64,000 nucleotides of DNA from Hyposmocoma kahamanoa (GCF_003589595.1 NW_020653851.1:24334326-24398325), one strand, 5' to 3'; shown: positions 1 through 11,856, numbered from the stretch's first letter. Translations and numbers: made by a program. Notes: a model not told the origin generated them from the letters alone.

Positions 1-116
1 CTGAGAGAAACCCGAGCCTAGACGGTACACAGAACGAATCGCTCGTTTTTGCAATACAAATATGGTTTGTATATCTGCTGGACTCTACTTGAACAACACA
101 CAGCAAGCAAGCAGTT

Positions 117-417
117 AGTAGCAGTAGAGCTCCTTGTGAAAGAGTTCGTCCAGGGAAGTACTGCCATCTTACCTATTTCTGCCACCTAGCAGTAATGTGA
201 GCATTACTGTGTTTTATTTTGAAGAGCAAGGGTGCTGGTGAACTACAGGTACATGGGACTTGTCAACTCACGTCTCACGGTGACAGATACAGTGGCAGTG
301 TCCTTCAGACCTTTGCGATTTAAAGCTCTGAGTGGCACTGCAACTGTTGTGGACAGGCGTGTCGCTTAATTCCAGGCGAACGACGTGTTCGTCCTGTCAC
401 TTGGTATCATAATAAAA
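117..417 (+). repeat. Family A SINE-like repeat, near full length (copy A1)
   Basis: This is one of ten copies in the window of a repeat of about 300 bp. It begins at 'gtagcagtagagctccttgtg' minus its last base, continues through 'ggtacatgggacttgtcaac' and 'gctctgagtggcactgcaac', and ends near 'ttggtatcataataaaa'. The 3' end, with its A-rich tail, resembles 3' ends of lepidopteran non-LTR retrotransposons. Several other copies start at the same point, so I treat this as a complete unit rather than a randomly truncated LINE. The exact clade is not determined. Confidence 0.75.
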
Positions 418-1458
418 GTAAGATTCCTTCGACCTGACCTGATTCGAACTTGGTAAGAGTGGTGGCGCCGGTCTGGCAACACACGCTGGTTCGGGTCGCT
501 AGTGTTCGGTCATAACAACGTGTTCGACATATGTATGTATATGAATATCATTGTAGTAAAAACAGCATGATATTCAATAAAATAAATGTTAAGTTTATAG
601 AATTTAACCTTGTTTGTGCTTTCTCTAGTAAGCTCTCGGCAAGTGGCTGATGCATATCATAACTTAACCAGCTGTCCGCCCTTTGTCCTTGTCAGGCTTA
701 GTTATAGTGAATAAGGTGTAGAAGGGTAAATGCCCTTGCAAAAGGCAGCGAACTTATAAGCAGGGGATGTATTATGTAGATTTCGGACTCTACTTTTTAT
801 GAGGCGTATTGTGGGACCATCTTGTTACAGCGCTTTCAATGCATAGCAATAACTAGTTATTTTGTAGCACATAACTACATTTTTGCTTTGAAAGGAATGT
901 GACTGAAACGAATAAGATAATACATACCATCTGAACCTACAGTGAATTAAATTATGTTGTGCTTTATTCCATTAAGCTGCGTGTCCACTTCATCAGCGTC
1001 TATTTATTCGAAAGTGTCTTTGTAATAACGCTTTAAAATTTCATTTTCTACTTAATTGACTATGTGTACAAGTCTACTTGATACCTATGTATATGAAAAG
1101 AAAAAGCAAAGGTCTCGGTAGAGATTTTCTTTATTTGACCCGTCTGGTCAAGAAGTGACGTAATCAACTAAACAAAAGAATATCATCTATCAATCGATCT
1201 GCCTCCATGGTTCAACGCTTAGTCTTTGGACGTTACATGAGATGGTCACAAATGCGATTCCCGGTCGCAGCAATTTTTGAGAAACGGACTTTTCTAAATT
1301 ATATCTGATTTGAGTGTTTCGGTACTGCTCCATAATTAATTTCGTTGCTCTTGCGTTACTCTTTTTTAGAACATGCAGTAGAGGCCTGCTCTTTGATCGG
1401 GCGGTTAAAAAAACATCTGTTTTGTTAATAAAATATACGGGTAGATAATCATCGCATA
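418..1458. other. Unique AT-rich stretch, no gene seen
   Basis: No convincing coding region or RNA gene is visible. Around 448-462 there is a weak B-box-like string (reverse of GTTCGAATCA), which may be a remnant of a tRNA-derived SINE, but no A box supports it. A short open frame on the minus strand near 1190-1501 runs into the mariner end and has no recognisable features. Confidence 0.5.
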
Positions 1459-2713
1459 CGTGGGGCGCACTATAAGTTTCCGGAATGAAAAAGAAAAACA
1501 TACTATAAATAGTCAGAAATTAATTTATTGTTTCTCAAAATGAACCAATTTTGCAAACATTTATGCCACTCCTCCGTGACAATCTCTGAAACATATTTTT
1601 CATACTCTTCGACAGCCTCTTCAGGTGATGAAAATCGTTGATCGCGTAACTGGTTTTTAATTTTTGGAAATAAATAAAAGTCACCACGTGTCAGGTCAGG
1701 ACTGTACCCGCGTACAGTCTATACATGGCTCAAAAGGTCAACGTTGCTCTCCTTCAAAAATTCCTTTGTCTGTCTGGCCGTGTGAGAACTGGCATTAACG
1801 TGGTGCAAGATGATAAGGCGGTTATGTTTACACAGTTTGTCAATAACTTCCGGCAAACAAATGGTCGTGTACCAATCACTATTCACGATACAACGATTCT
1901 CCAAAGCAACAGTAGCCACGTGTCCAGTTTTATTAAAAAAGAAGCAATCATTCGCTTAGAGGCACTTTCCACGCGCGCCACTTTGGTTGGTTTCGGCTCA
2001 CTCGAAAGACCCATACGGTCGATTGCTGCTTTGTTTAGGATCGTAACTATAAATTCATATTTCGTCACCTGTTACTCTATCCGACACCAAATTTGACGTC
2101 CCTTTGTTGAATCTGGTAAGCATGGCATCGCACCAAGTGACGCGATCCGTTTTTTGAGCCTCAATCAAATTGTGTGGGATCCACCGAGAGCACAGCTTTC
2201 TCACACTCAAATGTTTTTGTAGTATTGATTGTATTTGATTCATACCTATACCTAAAGATGCCCGAAACTCATGGTATGTCACATGCCTGTCTGTTTTGAT
2301 CATACGGGGCACAGCGTCGATGCTTTTGTTGTTCACAGCAGTGGACGGGCGACCATCACGAAGTTCGTCACTGAGATTCACGACCGACCCGACACGACCG
2401 CGTTTGAATTCTGCAAACCAGCTATATGGTGCTTTATTACCAAGAGCAGTTTGAAGCCGAGCGAAGGTCCGCTGAGCTGTTCAATTACACTTCAAATCGC
2501 AGAAAATCATACTACGAAAATGTTCACGAGTTAAATTCATGGTGATGTAGTCAACCAATTCCTAAAATGACGCCACAATGTAAAAACAAGTGACAATCAG
2601 ATGAAACAAACTGTATTCTACAGCCAAAGAGTTACATTTTCAAATGTTGTAGTTACTTTTTAAATATTATTTATGTAAGTGGCCAGTTCCGGAAACTTAT
2701 AGTGCACCCTATG
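1459..2713 (-). mobile_element. mariner transposon, full length, inactive (copy 1)
   Basis: The element is 1255 bp, the usual mariner size, and is flanked by TA at 1457-1458 and 2714-2715, the target duplication expected for the Tc1/mariner superfamily. The left end reads 'cgtggggcgcactataagtt' and the right end, read in reverse, begins 'catagggtgcactataagtt', so the inverted repeats are about 27 bp and well preserved. The transposase is on the minus strand and is broken by frameshifts, stops and a catalytic mutation, so the copy cannot move itself. Its ends could still be recognised if an active relative exists. A second, shorter copy lies at 60336-61394 in the same orientation. Confidence 0.95.
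1503..2540 (-). pseudogene. Decayed mariner transposase (D,D34D type)
   Basis: The coding relic spans about 346 codons, the usual length for a mariner transposase, from a start at 2538-2540 to a stop at 1503-1505. The N-terminal DNA-binding half is readable from 2381 down (RPSTAVNN, then SLGIGMNQIQSIL, then RWIPHNL). The first catalytic Asp is kept in TGDE near 2058, after which the frame shifts. The second catalytic Asp, normally in HHDNASSH, is Val here (HHVNASSHTARQT, near 1800), which alone should abolish strand transfer. The third Asp survives in DLTRGDFYLFPK (about 1655-1695) in yet another frame, with stops between. This is a dead DNA transposase, not a host gene. Confidence 0.9.
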
Positions 2714-2739
2714 TAATACTACAATTTTCATTGCCGAGT

Positions 2740-2914
2740 AAGTAAGGATGCTGGTGAAATCACAGGCACATGGGACATGTCAACTTATATCATAAGGGCA
2801 CTACCACGCGCCCGTCATATTTTTGCGATTTAGAGCCCTGAGTGGCACTGCAACTGTCCTGGATAGAAGTGTCGCTTAACATTATTTCGTCCCCTTGATA
2901 TTTAAAAAAAATCA
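2740..2914 (+). repeat. Family A repeat, 5'-truncated (copy A2)
   Basis: This copy matches only the 3' half of the unit. It starts at 'aaggatgctggtgaaatcac', passes through 'ctgagtggcactgcaactg' and ends at a run of A after 'cttgatattt'. It lies about 25 bp from the right end of the first mariner. The segment after 'gtgtcgctta' has lost the usual 'ccaccaggc' part. Confidence 0.65.
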
Positions 2915-3879
2915 AAATTCGTCGTCATTATCGGCGTTGCACGGCCAGTATCATCAGGTGAGTGACTCTCCACTGTTTCTCAAATCCCCTTCGGATCCAG
3001 CTCTCATGCTCGTACACCATGAATAATTATTTATTATAATCAGATATTGCATAATCCTCTGTCTGGAATCACCGAAAGGACTAAAAACAAAAGGCAAAAC
3101 ATCGAAATAAAATAGGTATTAAGTAGAGTAACTGCTTACACATCAAAAATATAGAAGAACTCGTGTGTGTTCCTGGAAATTTTAGATAAATTTACTCTAT
3201 CTATCTAATAAAGTTTTTATAATTATTGTGCACAATACGCCGGCGTCAATAAGATTCTCTACATTACAATACATGTCGTATTGTATTAACATTTTGGGTG
3301 TGCGATGACCGACGTAATATACGATATATTTCCACTCAGTATAATGATGTTTCATAAATTTCAAAGGGTATAATCACTCATGGGATATAATTAATAAGTG
3401 GTGGATAACAAGGAAAGGTATAATTTCGTCATGAATAATAAACTTTCATATAACAAACATTAGGTATAATGATTAGCTAATGTTATGAATTAACGGCATA
3501 AGTTTTACTAGTACGTTATATTGATAACAGAATACATTTACTTTGCTATAGAAATAGGTGAGAAAATTTACGCTCGGAGGCTTACCCACCGCTAAAGTCG
3601 CAGTTCTAATCTTTTTTGTTTTCCCTGGACAATGTGTTAACACATAGCACAGCACGGGGATTGCGGTGGCTACGTGAGGATTTTCCTTTTCAGAAAAAAG
3701 AAACCTACCAACGCACGCTCTCAAATTGCAGACGTTGATTGGAGTATGTGAAGATACCTTCAAAATGCCTTGGTTTTTAAAAAGGCAGATGACGGGCTGT
3801 CTGTGACCATCACGCAACATCTGTGAGAGATTTTATAGACTTTCTCACAAAGCAGCAAAGTCATATAACAGAAGAAGAG
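2915..3879. other. Unique AT-rich stretch, no gene seen
   Basis: The sequence is AT-rich with no coding signature. A minus-strand open frame at 3473-3820 has no recognisable domain and no homologous pattern, and I regard it as chance. Confidence 0.5.
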
Positions 3880-3967
3880 CGATGGGGGCGGAACCCCGTG
3901 GTCGCAGGTACGAATCCCGATAGAATTTTTCTTTGTGTTCGATCTTTGAATTTTATAATTATAACAA
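3880..3967 (+). repeat. tRNA-related SINE fragment, family F (copy F1)
   Basis: A B-box-like string 'ggtacgaatccc' (3907-3918) is followed by the body 'tttctttgtgttcgatcttt' and an AT-rich tail. The same body and tail recur at 5941-5973 and, in both orientations, at 35702-35866. The family is therefore real within this window, although the boundaries are approximate. Confidence 0.5.
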
Positions 3968-4272
3968 ACTTGTGGAATAATTTCACAAAAATAAAAACAC
4001 ATCATTAATATATATTTTACCTTATTAAAGAGAGCTCTAGCGCTTCGGCGCCGATCGCTGCCGAGACCGACCGTTGTGGTCGCGTCGTTGCATATAAATT
4101 TTATTCTGATTTATATTTATACAATAATGTACATTATACCTTAAGATATTAGATCGAAAATTGTTTTACAAAACGTTTACTATACCATATGATACCTTAT
4201 TTCATGCAAGAATGTTTCATGTTTTTATACCATTAAATAACCAAATCCCTTGAATATTATTTTCACCAATAA

Positions 4273-4879
4273 CCGCTCACGCGATGCGCACATCCTACCG
4301 CAAAATGGCGGCTATTTGGTTTCGCAAATTAGAAAAGGATTCAGTTTAAAAACAAGTTTTTATAAATAAAAATTATTATTCTGCATTGCTAAATAAATAC
4401 CCTCCGTACTACAATAAAAATATCTCAAATAAAATGCAGTAATACACCGCAAATCCTGCACTTAAAAAGCACTAATGAAATTTTTGGTGTACTTGGGTAA
4501 ATATGATAATATTCCGTTTGAGTGGTTCTAACGTTTACCATGAAATTACTCCTTAAAGTATAGTTTATAAACATTTATATTCAGGGTAAACTTAAAAAAA
4601 AATACTTACGGTGTGTTTTCAATAAATAAACACCGAAATCACCAGCCCAAACAATAACACACACGATTGTCGTGACGTATTTTTGAAGTTGTTTATTTTT
4701 TTTAAATGACAGACCCAGGCATTAAAAACTTTATGGTTTGCTAGAGTAGTTACCGAAATAACAATTAGTATTAGTTCTTTTACCTGTTATAACTTCGATA
4801 TCCGATAAATCGGTATAAAATCATCACCGGCACCTCTAGGTGTGGTATGCGTCTACGGCTGCATGTATCGCGTGAGCGG
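4273..4879. mobile_element. Non-autonomous inverted-repeat DNA transposon, copy 1
   Basis: The ends are inverted: the left end starts CCGCTCACGCGATGC and the right end, reversed, starts CCGCTCACGCGATAC. The element is 607 bp and is flanked by ATAA at 4269-4272 and 4880-4883, a perfect 4-bp target duplication. No coding capacity is seen, so it would depend on a transposase supplied elsewhere. A second copy of 602 bp at 57368-57969 is alike over its whole length with small differences. A 4-bp duplication argues against Tc1/mariner (TA) and Harbinger (3 bp). The duplicated sequences differ between the copies (ATAA; TTAT/TTAA), so a strict piggyBac TTAA is also not supported. I do not assign a superfamily. 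Confidence 0.9.
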
Positions 4880-4883
4880 ATAA

Positions 4884-5879
4884 CATGTCATTTGTTGCTA
4901 TATCGAGTGAACCGCATCCTGATATTTTATTACCCAAGAACGTAAACATAAATGCATGCGTTTTAGTAACGGTAATAATAGTTAATATTGCGGTTAAAAG
5001 TTGAAAGTCTCGCCGGCGGCCGTGTTGAGAACCGCGAGTTCGAATTCGATTGAAGCCAACCGCACCGCTATCCGAACACGGCTGCGGAAATGGCTGCTTG
5101 TTTATTTATATGATATAAAACTAGTGAGCCACACAACTCGGAAGACGAAAGCTAAGTACCTATATGCGTGTATGTACCAAACAACCTTCGGGTATGTGGC
5201 CATGTTTTTTTAAGTTGTTCCTAAGTTGAGGGCTATACCCGAATATCAGCAAGAGCAATGTGCTCTGAAAATGAATTATAGATGCGTTTGATATGTTTAT
5301 TTTATCTTTTATTAATTTGTGGGTCTTGTCTTTCTTGTATTGAATTAAATTAAATGCAATTAATTTAGACTTTAACTACAATTCACTAACCACAGTATGT
5401 ACGCCTATATGTATAGGGATTTTAATGAAGTTTTACTAAATGCTTTATTTATTTTATTAAATATCATGTTGTTATGATCATTATATCATATTTTAACCGA
5501 CCAAAAAAGGAGGAAGTACGGCTTGGTGTAATTATTGATACATAGGGTACGCTACGGCTAAGAACAGCCGTATAAATTAAAAACAAAAATCGGCAACAAG
5601 CACATATACAAATTCGTGAGGTCTGCGAAGCGTTCAGTAGCTCAGGTGGGTTATTTTATGAATTCAAATTCTGCAGTATTTTTAGAATTTGGAAATTATT
5701 CAATTTGTATTCAATACGCTGCGGCATGCGTCTGTGCCTTCTAAAACGTTTAGTTCGGGTTGTACTACCTATGGAAGAATAGCTGGCAATCTGTTTAAAA
5801 AAAAAACAAAAACAAACAACCCGTCATTTGCAAAATCCGTAAACGTTGTGTTGTGAAGCGATATTTATTCATACAAGAA
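4884..5879. other. Unique AT-rich stretch, no gene seen
   Basis: No coding or RNA gene is visible. At 5496-5517 the string 'aaccgaccaaaaaaggagga' resembles the start of repeat family D (20223, 27664), but the similarity stops after about 20 bases, so it is at most a small relic. Confidence 0.5.
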
Positions 5880-5973
5880 AGCGGCTACCCCCCGTCTGGT
5901 AAGCAGGCACTGGTTCCAATTCCAGCCGGGGCGAAGGAATCTTCCTTTGTTCGACATTTGTATTAGTAATAAC
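5880..5973 (+). repeat. tRNA-related SINE fragment, family F (copy F2)
   Basis: A tRNA-like head holds a B-box-like 'ggttccaattcc' at 5912-5923. It is followed by 'gaaggaatcttcctttgttc' and 'gacatttgtattagtaataa', the tail shared with the other family F copies. The head does not fold into an obvious cloverleaf, so I do not call it a tRNA gene. Confidence 0.5.
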
Positions 5974-8900
5974 ACTTTGCTCAATGCTTCTAAGTATGCA
6001 ATAAATAAGTGCGCTCATGACGTACCCATCTAAGGGTGTCACCAAACGTTTTAACTCGATGAATCGGCTTGAGCCGGTAAGAGACAGCTGGATATTCATA
6101 CAATAATGTAATGTTATTACATTGATAGCATAGCACACTGGCGCAAAACGCACGTCTTTTTCGCACTTAGTACATTCGAACATAAATATTCTACGGACTG
6201 ACTTAATGCGATTCCGTGTCGACTCGTCTTAATATAGAAACTGATAAATAAAAAATATGCAGCAAACTTATTTATTGCAACACACTGCTATAACCAACTA
6301 TGAATCGAATACGAAATGTATTTCCCTCACTACATGGCATTAATCAATTTTACGCAAGTTAAAAAAAGTTAGGTAAGATTTTCCCTCGAAAGACCACTAT
6401 ACCGATCTGATTCTGATTATAGAGCAAAATTTATTCATTTGGTGTTATAATTGTTACCTTTGGTACTACATCTGCCGCTTTCGTTGTACTCGTTGTGGTG
6501 CTTTGTCTAGCATATTCAAATGAAACTTTGATTGCATTCGGTCAGGTCATCGAAACAATTTAGATTTTTTTTACATAGAATATAAATCGACACCTCAGAC
6601 GTAAGTTGTTATAAGTCAAAATACCTTTTTTTGCTTTTTAACTTAAATATATTTTTTTATGTATATTATAGGTCCCATATTTAAAAGTAAAGAAATCACT
6701 TAGGGTTGTATTTACCTTTGAACACATGTACATAAAAAAGGATATGGTTAAATTAAAAAGCAAAAATTTGTATTGTGACTTAAAACAACTTATGTGGGAG
6801 GTATCGAAATATTGAAAGAAATTTGAAATCTGAATATATTATGTACAAAAAACAAGTTTATAAATATCAATATCCCGTGTGTGCACCTTGAACAAAATAT
6901 GCAAAATAGAACACTGAAGTTTCGAGGAATCGTATCAAATAACACTGATATACTATTAACTGTCAGCCATTGACTTACAGTCAGCTGCATTTATATAGTG
7001 AAAATCCAAATATAAATTCCACAAAACTGTTGGCAACATTGCCTGGTCGTTGACTGAATATTGAATTACTTCATTAACATGATGTTGTTTTTTGCATTTT
7101 ATTCATATGAAATATACACTTTTAATATTGAAATTACCTTTAAATTGTATCATATATTTTATTGTGTACATGAATTTATATAAATGTGTATTTATTTCTT
7201 TACAACAGAGCGGGGACATGCTGGAAATTAGATCAGGAAAATACGCCTATGCTGTATACAGTGAATGCTGAGCTGAATGCAAAGTGAAAGCCCGTGGCAT
7301 ATAAAAATTTGTTTTTTTTATTACTTATTTACAAGTAACTGTATTTTTTTCCTGTTTTAATCATGTACAATATTGTATTCGTTATTTATTTGTCTTAAAT
7401 AATTAATGTAAATAGTTTTTGAATGTAAAAAGCAACAAGAAAAAATAACATTATCTTATCAATTTCAGAGTTCAAAATAAACTGCACAATATCTATTTGC
7501 GTAAAGAAGATGTTCCGCATGAGCCGAAAATTTTAGATCGAAAGTAATATTTCGTAACAAAACTTAGTCAATCGCGCGAAAGCCGGCAGGTTTATCGGCT
7601 GCAAGTTGCAGAGTTGCGATTCGGTGAACTGCCAGCGACTGCTGTTAGCTACCATTTATTACCATCACTACCATTTCGCAAATTTAAGTGCTCCGCTGGC
7701 GCCGCGCACGCGCATCATCGCCGCAGCAACTAGGTAACCATGCGTTACTAAAATATCGATAAGATTTTAATTTTATTTCAAGTTTGCCTCCATATGAATC
7801 TTATTCAAGTCAAGAAAAGAAGAAAGTGTTCTGTGCCAGTGTCTCTTACATCCTGCACACTTAGTATGCCTTCCGCTGAGCGAAGTAAAGTGAGGCTAGA
7901 TAATCTTCTATAAGCATAAGCATGCAAAATGAAACACTATTCTTTCATTTAAAATGTGTTATGAATAATAATTGTAATTCCGTATGTAATCCCTTGAAAA
8001 TCCGTAAAACATACATGTTGTCAGGAAAATAACGTTTCGCCTTTAATTCAATTCCATCTCCAATCTTTTTTTTTTCGAGCAATCCCACCAATATCTTTTA
8101 GTGTTGCCATTTTGTTTTTTTTTATTGGTTATACCCGAATTGAATCGGTAACTTATTTTTCAAATGTGATAGTTATTGCAAGTAATAAGCATTTTAAACA
8201 AAATAATTGATTATACTCATATAGCTTTTGTTAACACTTCGCACAACGGGATACTACCACAATTGTGTTTTGTTTTTATTTCATCGATAAGGCTAACCAC
8301 GAGCAAGTCGAAAATGTAAAGAACCTTCTAATTAACAAATTTCGAACATATTTGACTTTAACAAACTTCGGCGCGTCTCGACTCAATTTCTCGATATGAA
8401 ATAAGGCACATCTCTCAACTGCGTACGTACGACGTACATTATATCCGTTGATCGAAATATTGTAGGCATCTCTACGGAACTGTTCAGTGGAAGCAATCGC
8501 GGGCTTTATTAATAACGGTTATTGGAATCGGTATTGAGTATTCTGTTTTGTATCGCCGGCACAGTTATGGCGTAATTGTTAACCTCTGACGGGATATTTA
8601 TTAGAACGGGGCTATTTCGCATCTATTCACACTTTGCAAGCAATACTGTCAATAAAAGAAGATCTCGCTTTTTCAAATTTCGAGCTTTGCTTTTCATATG
8701 ATAAAGCTATCTTTCATAGACAAATACCAATGGTCTCCTTAGCTTTTGCTAGATGGCACTAGTGTTACTATGATCTTCGACGCGAGTTCTGCTCAACTGC
8801 TTTACCGATATTATCTCGGTAGCGACGTGGCTGTTAATCATGTTGGTGTAGGCCAGTTGGCGTAGGCTATCACCTATACAGAAGTGCGAAAGAAAAATAT

Positions 8901-10069
8901 GTACGTTTTTTTGTATCAAAAGTTTTTTCTGGTCGGCTCAAACCGATTAAGATACGTGTGGTGACTCCCCTAGTCTCTATGCACAAGAGTGTCTCTAAAA
9001 TAAAAATAAAAAACATTTACTTGATATATGGAACAGTGATAGTAAATAGTGAATGAATAAGTAATAATAATACTGTTTATAGGGGGTTTTTTGCTGTACC
9101 GATGACGTCACCAAATTGAATAATAACTTTCAGATTGGAAGTTTCAAGTTTTATTTGAAAAGTGTACAAGGTGCCAGTTTAACTCTAACCGGCGCGGCGG
9201 TAGGTACTACAAGTACAAATGCAAAAAACATTTAAAAGGTAACTGTTAGATAGGTGCAAGCACTCGTTCTCACACACAGGCCTCAACTCCTAGATACTTC
9301 TTCGTTGCTCTTCTCACACATAAACGAAATTGGGTTAATGTAGTCACTATTCGAGGAAAAATCTTAACACCGCCATCCAGAAATAAGTAAAAAGGGTCAA
9401 TGACATCTAGCGGATTTTCAGGGAACTATATGACAAACAAAGTTGATTAGTAAAGTGTATGGTATAAAACAGGTTTGTTACAACTGTGATTTCTTTTAAA
9501 ATTTCTCAACCAAGTTTTCTGCAAAGGGTTAAACTGTATTTGACACATATCTATTTATGATTATTTTTCTATTTGTTTGCTACTGCAAGCTGTGTTCACT
9601 CGTTATTAATTAAGCGAATTGTTTATTACTATTATTATTACTATAATTAAGAAATAAAACATGAATGCATTATCAGTTATGTCTACACGGTTTGTGCAAA
9701 ACAACTACTTAGCCTTGTAAAGAGGTACGCCAAACAGTGTTTGAAATCTCATCTTGCAACCTGTGTTATGTACCTAAACACTAAATAACTCAAGGAGATG
9801 GAATCCAATCCCCAGCCCTAATTTTGAGCAAGTTCGGAGTTCGAATGTCTCGAATGCCAACTGCGGTAAGATCCGACGTTACTGGTGCTCTGTGTACATC
9901 TGGAACTATATTGAATAATACCGAGAGGGATATCTATAAGATTGGCTAGGTTTTGTTTTATAAGTGCGATTTATGTGAAATAAAGCCGCACCGAGCGCAG
10001 ATGCCGCTAGGATACATTTTTCAATTATAGTTACGTCAGATTAGGTTAGTTTAAAAATTACGCAAACGT
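5974..10069. other. Long unique AT-rich stretch, no gene seen
   Basis: Four kilobases show no supportable gene and few open frames longer than 60 codons. A short CpG-containing patch near 7570-7730 (around 'gctggcgccgcgcacgcgca') stands out from the AT-rich background and could be a small regulatory island, but nothing more specific can be said. A weak B-box-like 'gagttcgaatgtc' lies near 9837. Confidence 0.5.
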
Positions 10070-10328
10070 TGCGACACGCATATCCATAACAATTGCAGTG
10101 CCACTCAGAGCTTTAAATCGTAAAGATTTGAGGGGCACTGCCACTGCGCACGTTCCCTTGAGATATAAATTGACAAGTCGCAAGTGTCATGTGTTATTTC
10201 ACCAGCACCATTTCCTTCAAAACCGAAACGCAGTACTGTTCACATTACTGCTTGGCGGCAGAAATAGGTAAGATGGCAGTACTTACCTGGACGAACTCTT
10301 TTACAAGGAGATCTACTGCTACTACTTA
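10070..10328 (-). repeat. Family A repeat, 3'-truncated (copy A3)
   Basis: In reverse orientation this copy runs from the shared family start 'tagtagcagtagatctcctt' to 'ggcactgcaattgttatgga' and stops just after the 'gtgtcgc' position. It lacks the 'ccaccaggcgaacgac' segment and the A tail. The intact 5' end with a missing 3' end is opposite to ordinary LINE truncation. Confidence 0.75.
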
Positions 10329-11854
10329 TACCTAATCAGTTTTTGTGTCAATGTTACCTTCTTAAGGTGCGGTGAGAAAAGTGCGGTGGTAGACCAGAAG
10401 AGAACGGTTGTTTTCTCAATTGAAAGTTCATTAGTTCTAATTCCGATCTATGTTTTCAATTACTAAGTGATGTATGTACATTTGTGAATTATTTGTAACA
10501 ACACCGAAAACATCGTGATCAAAATCTGCACGTCCAAGAAGGTTCATAAACCTTGGAAAATGCGAGTTTTAGTACCTACCAGTTAAGGACTTCAGTCCTT
10601 AACTGGTAGGTACTAAAACTCGCTCCTTAGAAGAGATCTGTGAACAGAAATGGGACCTACAATGGATTGATGACGATCATTTAAGTTCTGTTTATACGTT
10701 GAGATTTTCGCTCTCAAACCGTTAAATTCTTAAGAAGTTCACATTTAATTACTGTTGTTTACAGGCGTGTAGCATTTACTCGCCAGACAAAGGAACAATG
10801 TCTTCGCGTAAGGGAATCGACCTAAGGAACACTTGTAGGCCACAATTCTCGGAATGTCCACTAAAACATGGCGCGGATTTAAAGTTTCGCCATAAATAGC
10901 ATTTAGAGTTTATGCATTGTCTAATTTAGTGGTTATGTTTATGCTAAAATGGGAGTTACAATCGAGCCGTGCGTACTTAAGTGGATTGGTACAGGCCGAG
11001 TATATTCAGTGAAAGTTCAAAGAAGTGATTACTAGTGGTACAATTCGGTTGATCGCTAAAAGATAAAATGCCCGTGACGTCGGCGTTGACAAAACTATTA
11101 AGTGAAAACTTGAAGAAAATAAGCGTTTAAAAAAATATTTTTAATTTTTCGAAAGATTCAAATTAATTGTTATTTTACTTAAAGTAAAAAATGTAAAATG
11201 TACGGATATCACAACACAAAACAAAGCTGGAGCAAGCAGTGGCGGGCGCGCTTTATAAAATGCAATATACTATAGAACATATTCTCTACTATTATAAAGT
11301 ATGCATTTTTTCAAACAAAAAGAAACGACGAGATAATTTTCATAAAAGTTCTGTTTGCAGAACTATAATGAAATTGTTCAGTTGAGTAGCGAGATAGATT
11401 TTAACAGAATTTTGATTCAGAACTAAAAAGAGCGCCTTTGTGACATGGTTTATGAAATTATAATTGACAGATTAGAGTACAAGATTAGAAAAAAAGTATT
11501 ATGCAATCGTGTTTTGTTTAATTTTCCTTCAATATTAACGAAAACAAATAGCTAATTGAAATTCTCTGTATCGGAATAAACATGGAGCGCCAACAATTGT
11601 GACGCAAATATTGAGCAAATACCGCTGCTACGCGCGAGGGAAGCGCGTTAGTTGCGACAACAAATCGATACAAATATCTTGCTCTAATTATTTGAATAGT
11701 GCTTTTATTAATTTTTTTTTATTTATTACGAATCTACGTGAAATGAAAATTATTACATTTGAACAACAAAGCTGTCACCTGTATTAACAGTTATGCACCT
11801 TTGCTGTTCATCACTAGATGGCGTTGTACTTAATCGTAGTACAAAATTGGAACC
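10329..11854. other. Unique stretch with a palindrome, no protein gene seen
   Basis: Apart from the palindrome at 10562-10623, nothing here can be called. The region is AT-rich. An open frame of 62 codons at 11599 has no recognisable features. Confidence 0.5.
10562..10623. repeat. 62-bp palindrome (30-bp perfect arms, 2-nt centre)
   Basis: The left arm 10562-10591 starts 'gcgagttttagtacctacca' and the right arm 10594-10623 is its exact reverse complement, separated only by 'tc'. There is no mismatch over 30 bp, and pairing stops abruptly on both sides. A nearly gapless perfect inverted repeat of this size is unusual in an otherwise decayed intergenic region. It suggests a recent event (template switching or fold-back duplication), a hairpin-forming RNA, or an assembly fold-back. 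Confidence 0.9.
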
Positions 11855-11856
11855 CT

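Noticed and set aside
1725..2534. Plus-strand frames of 123 and 87 codons
   Set aside because: They are antisense to the mariner transposase relic, which explains the sequence on the minus strand.
5885..5935. Possible tRNA gene
   Set aside because: There is a B-box-like string but no cloverleaf. The following sequence recurs at 3919 and 35838, so it is a SINE fragment.
9825..9870. B-box-like 'gagttcgaatgtc'
   Set aside because: There is no matching A box, repeat copy or tail, so it is too weak to call.
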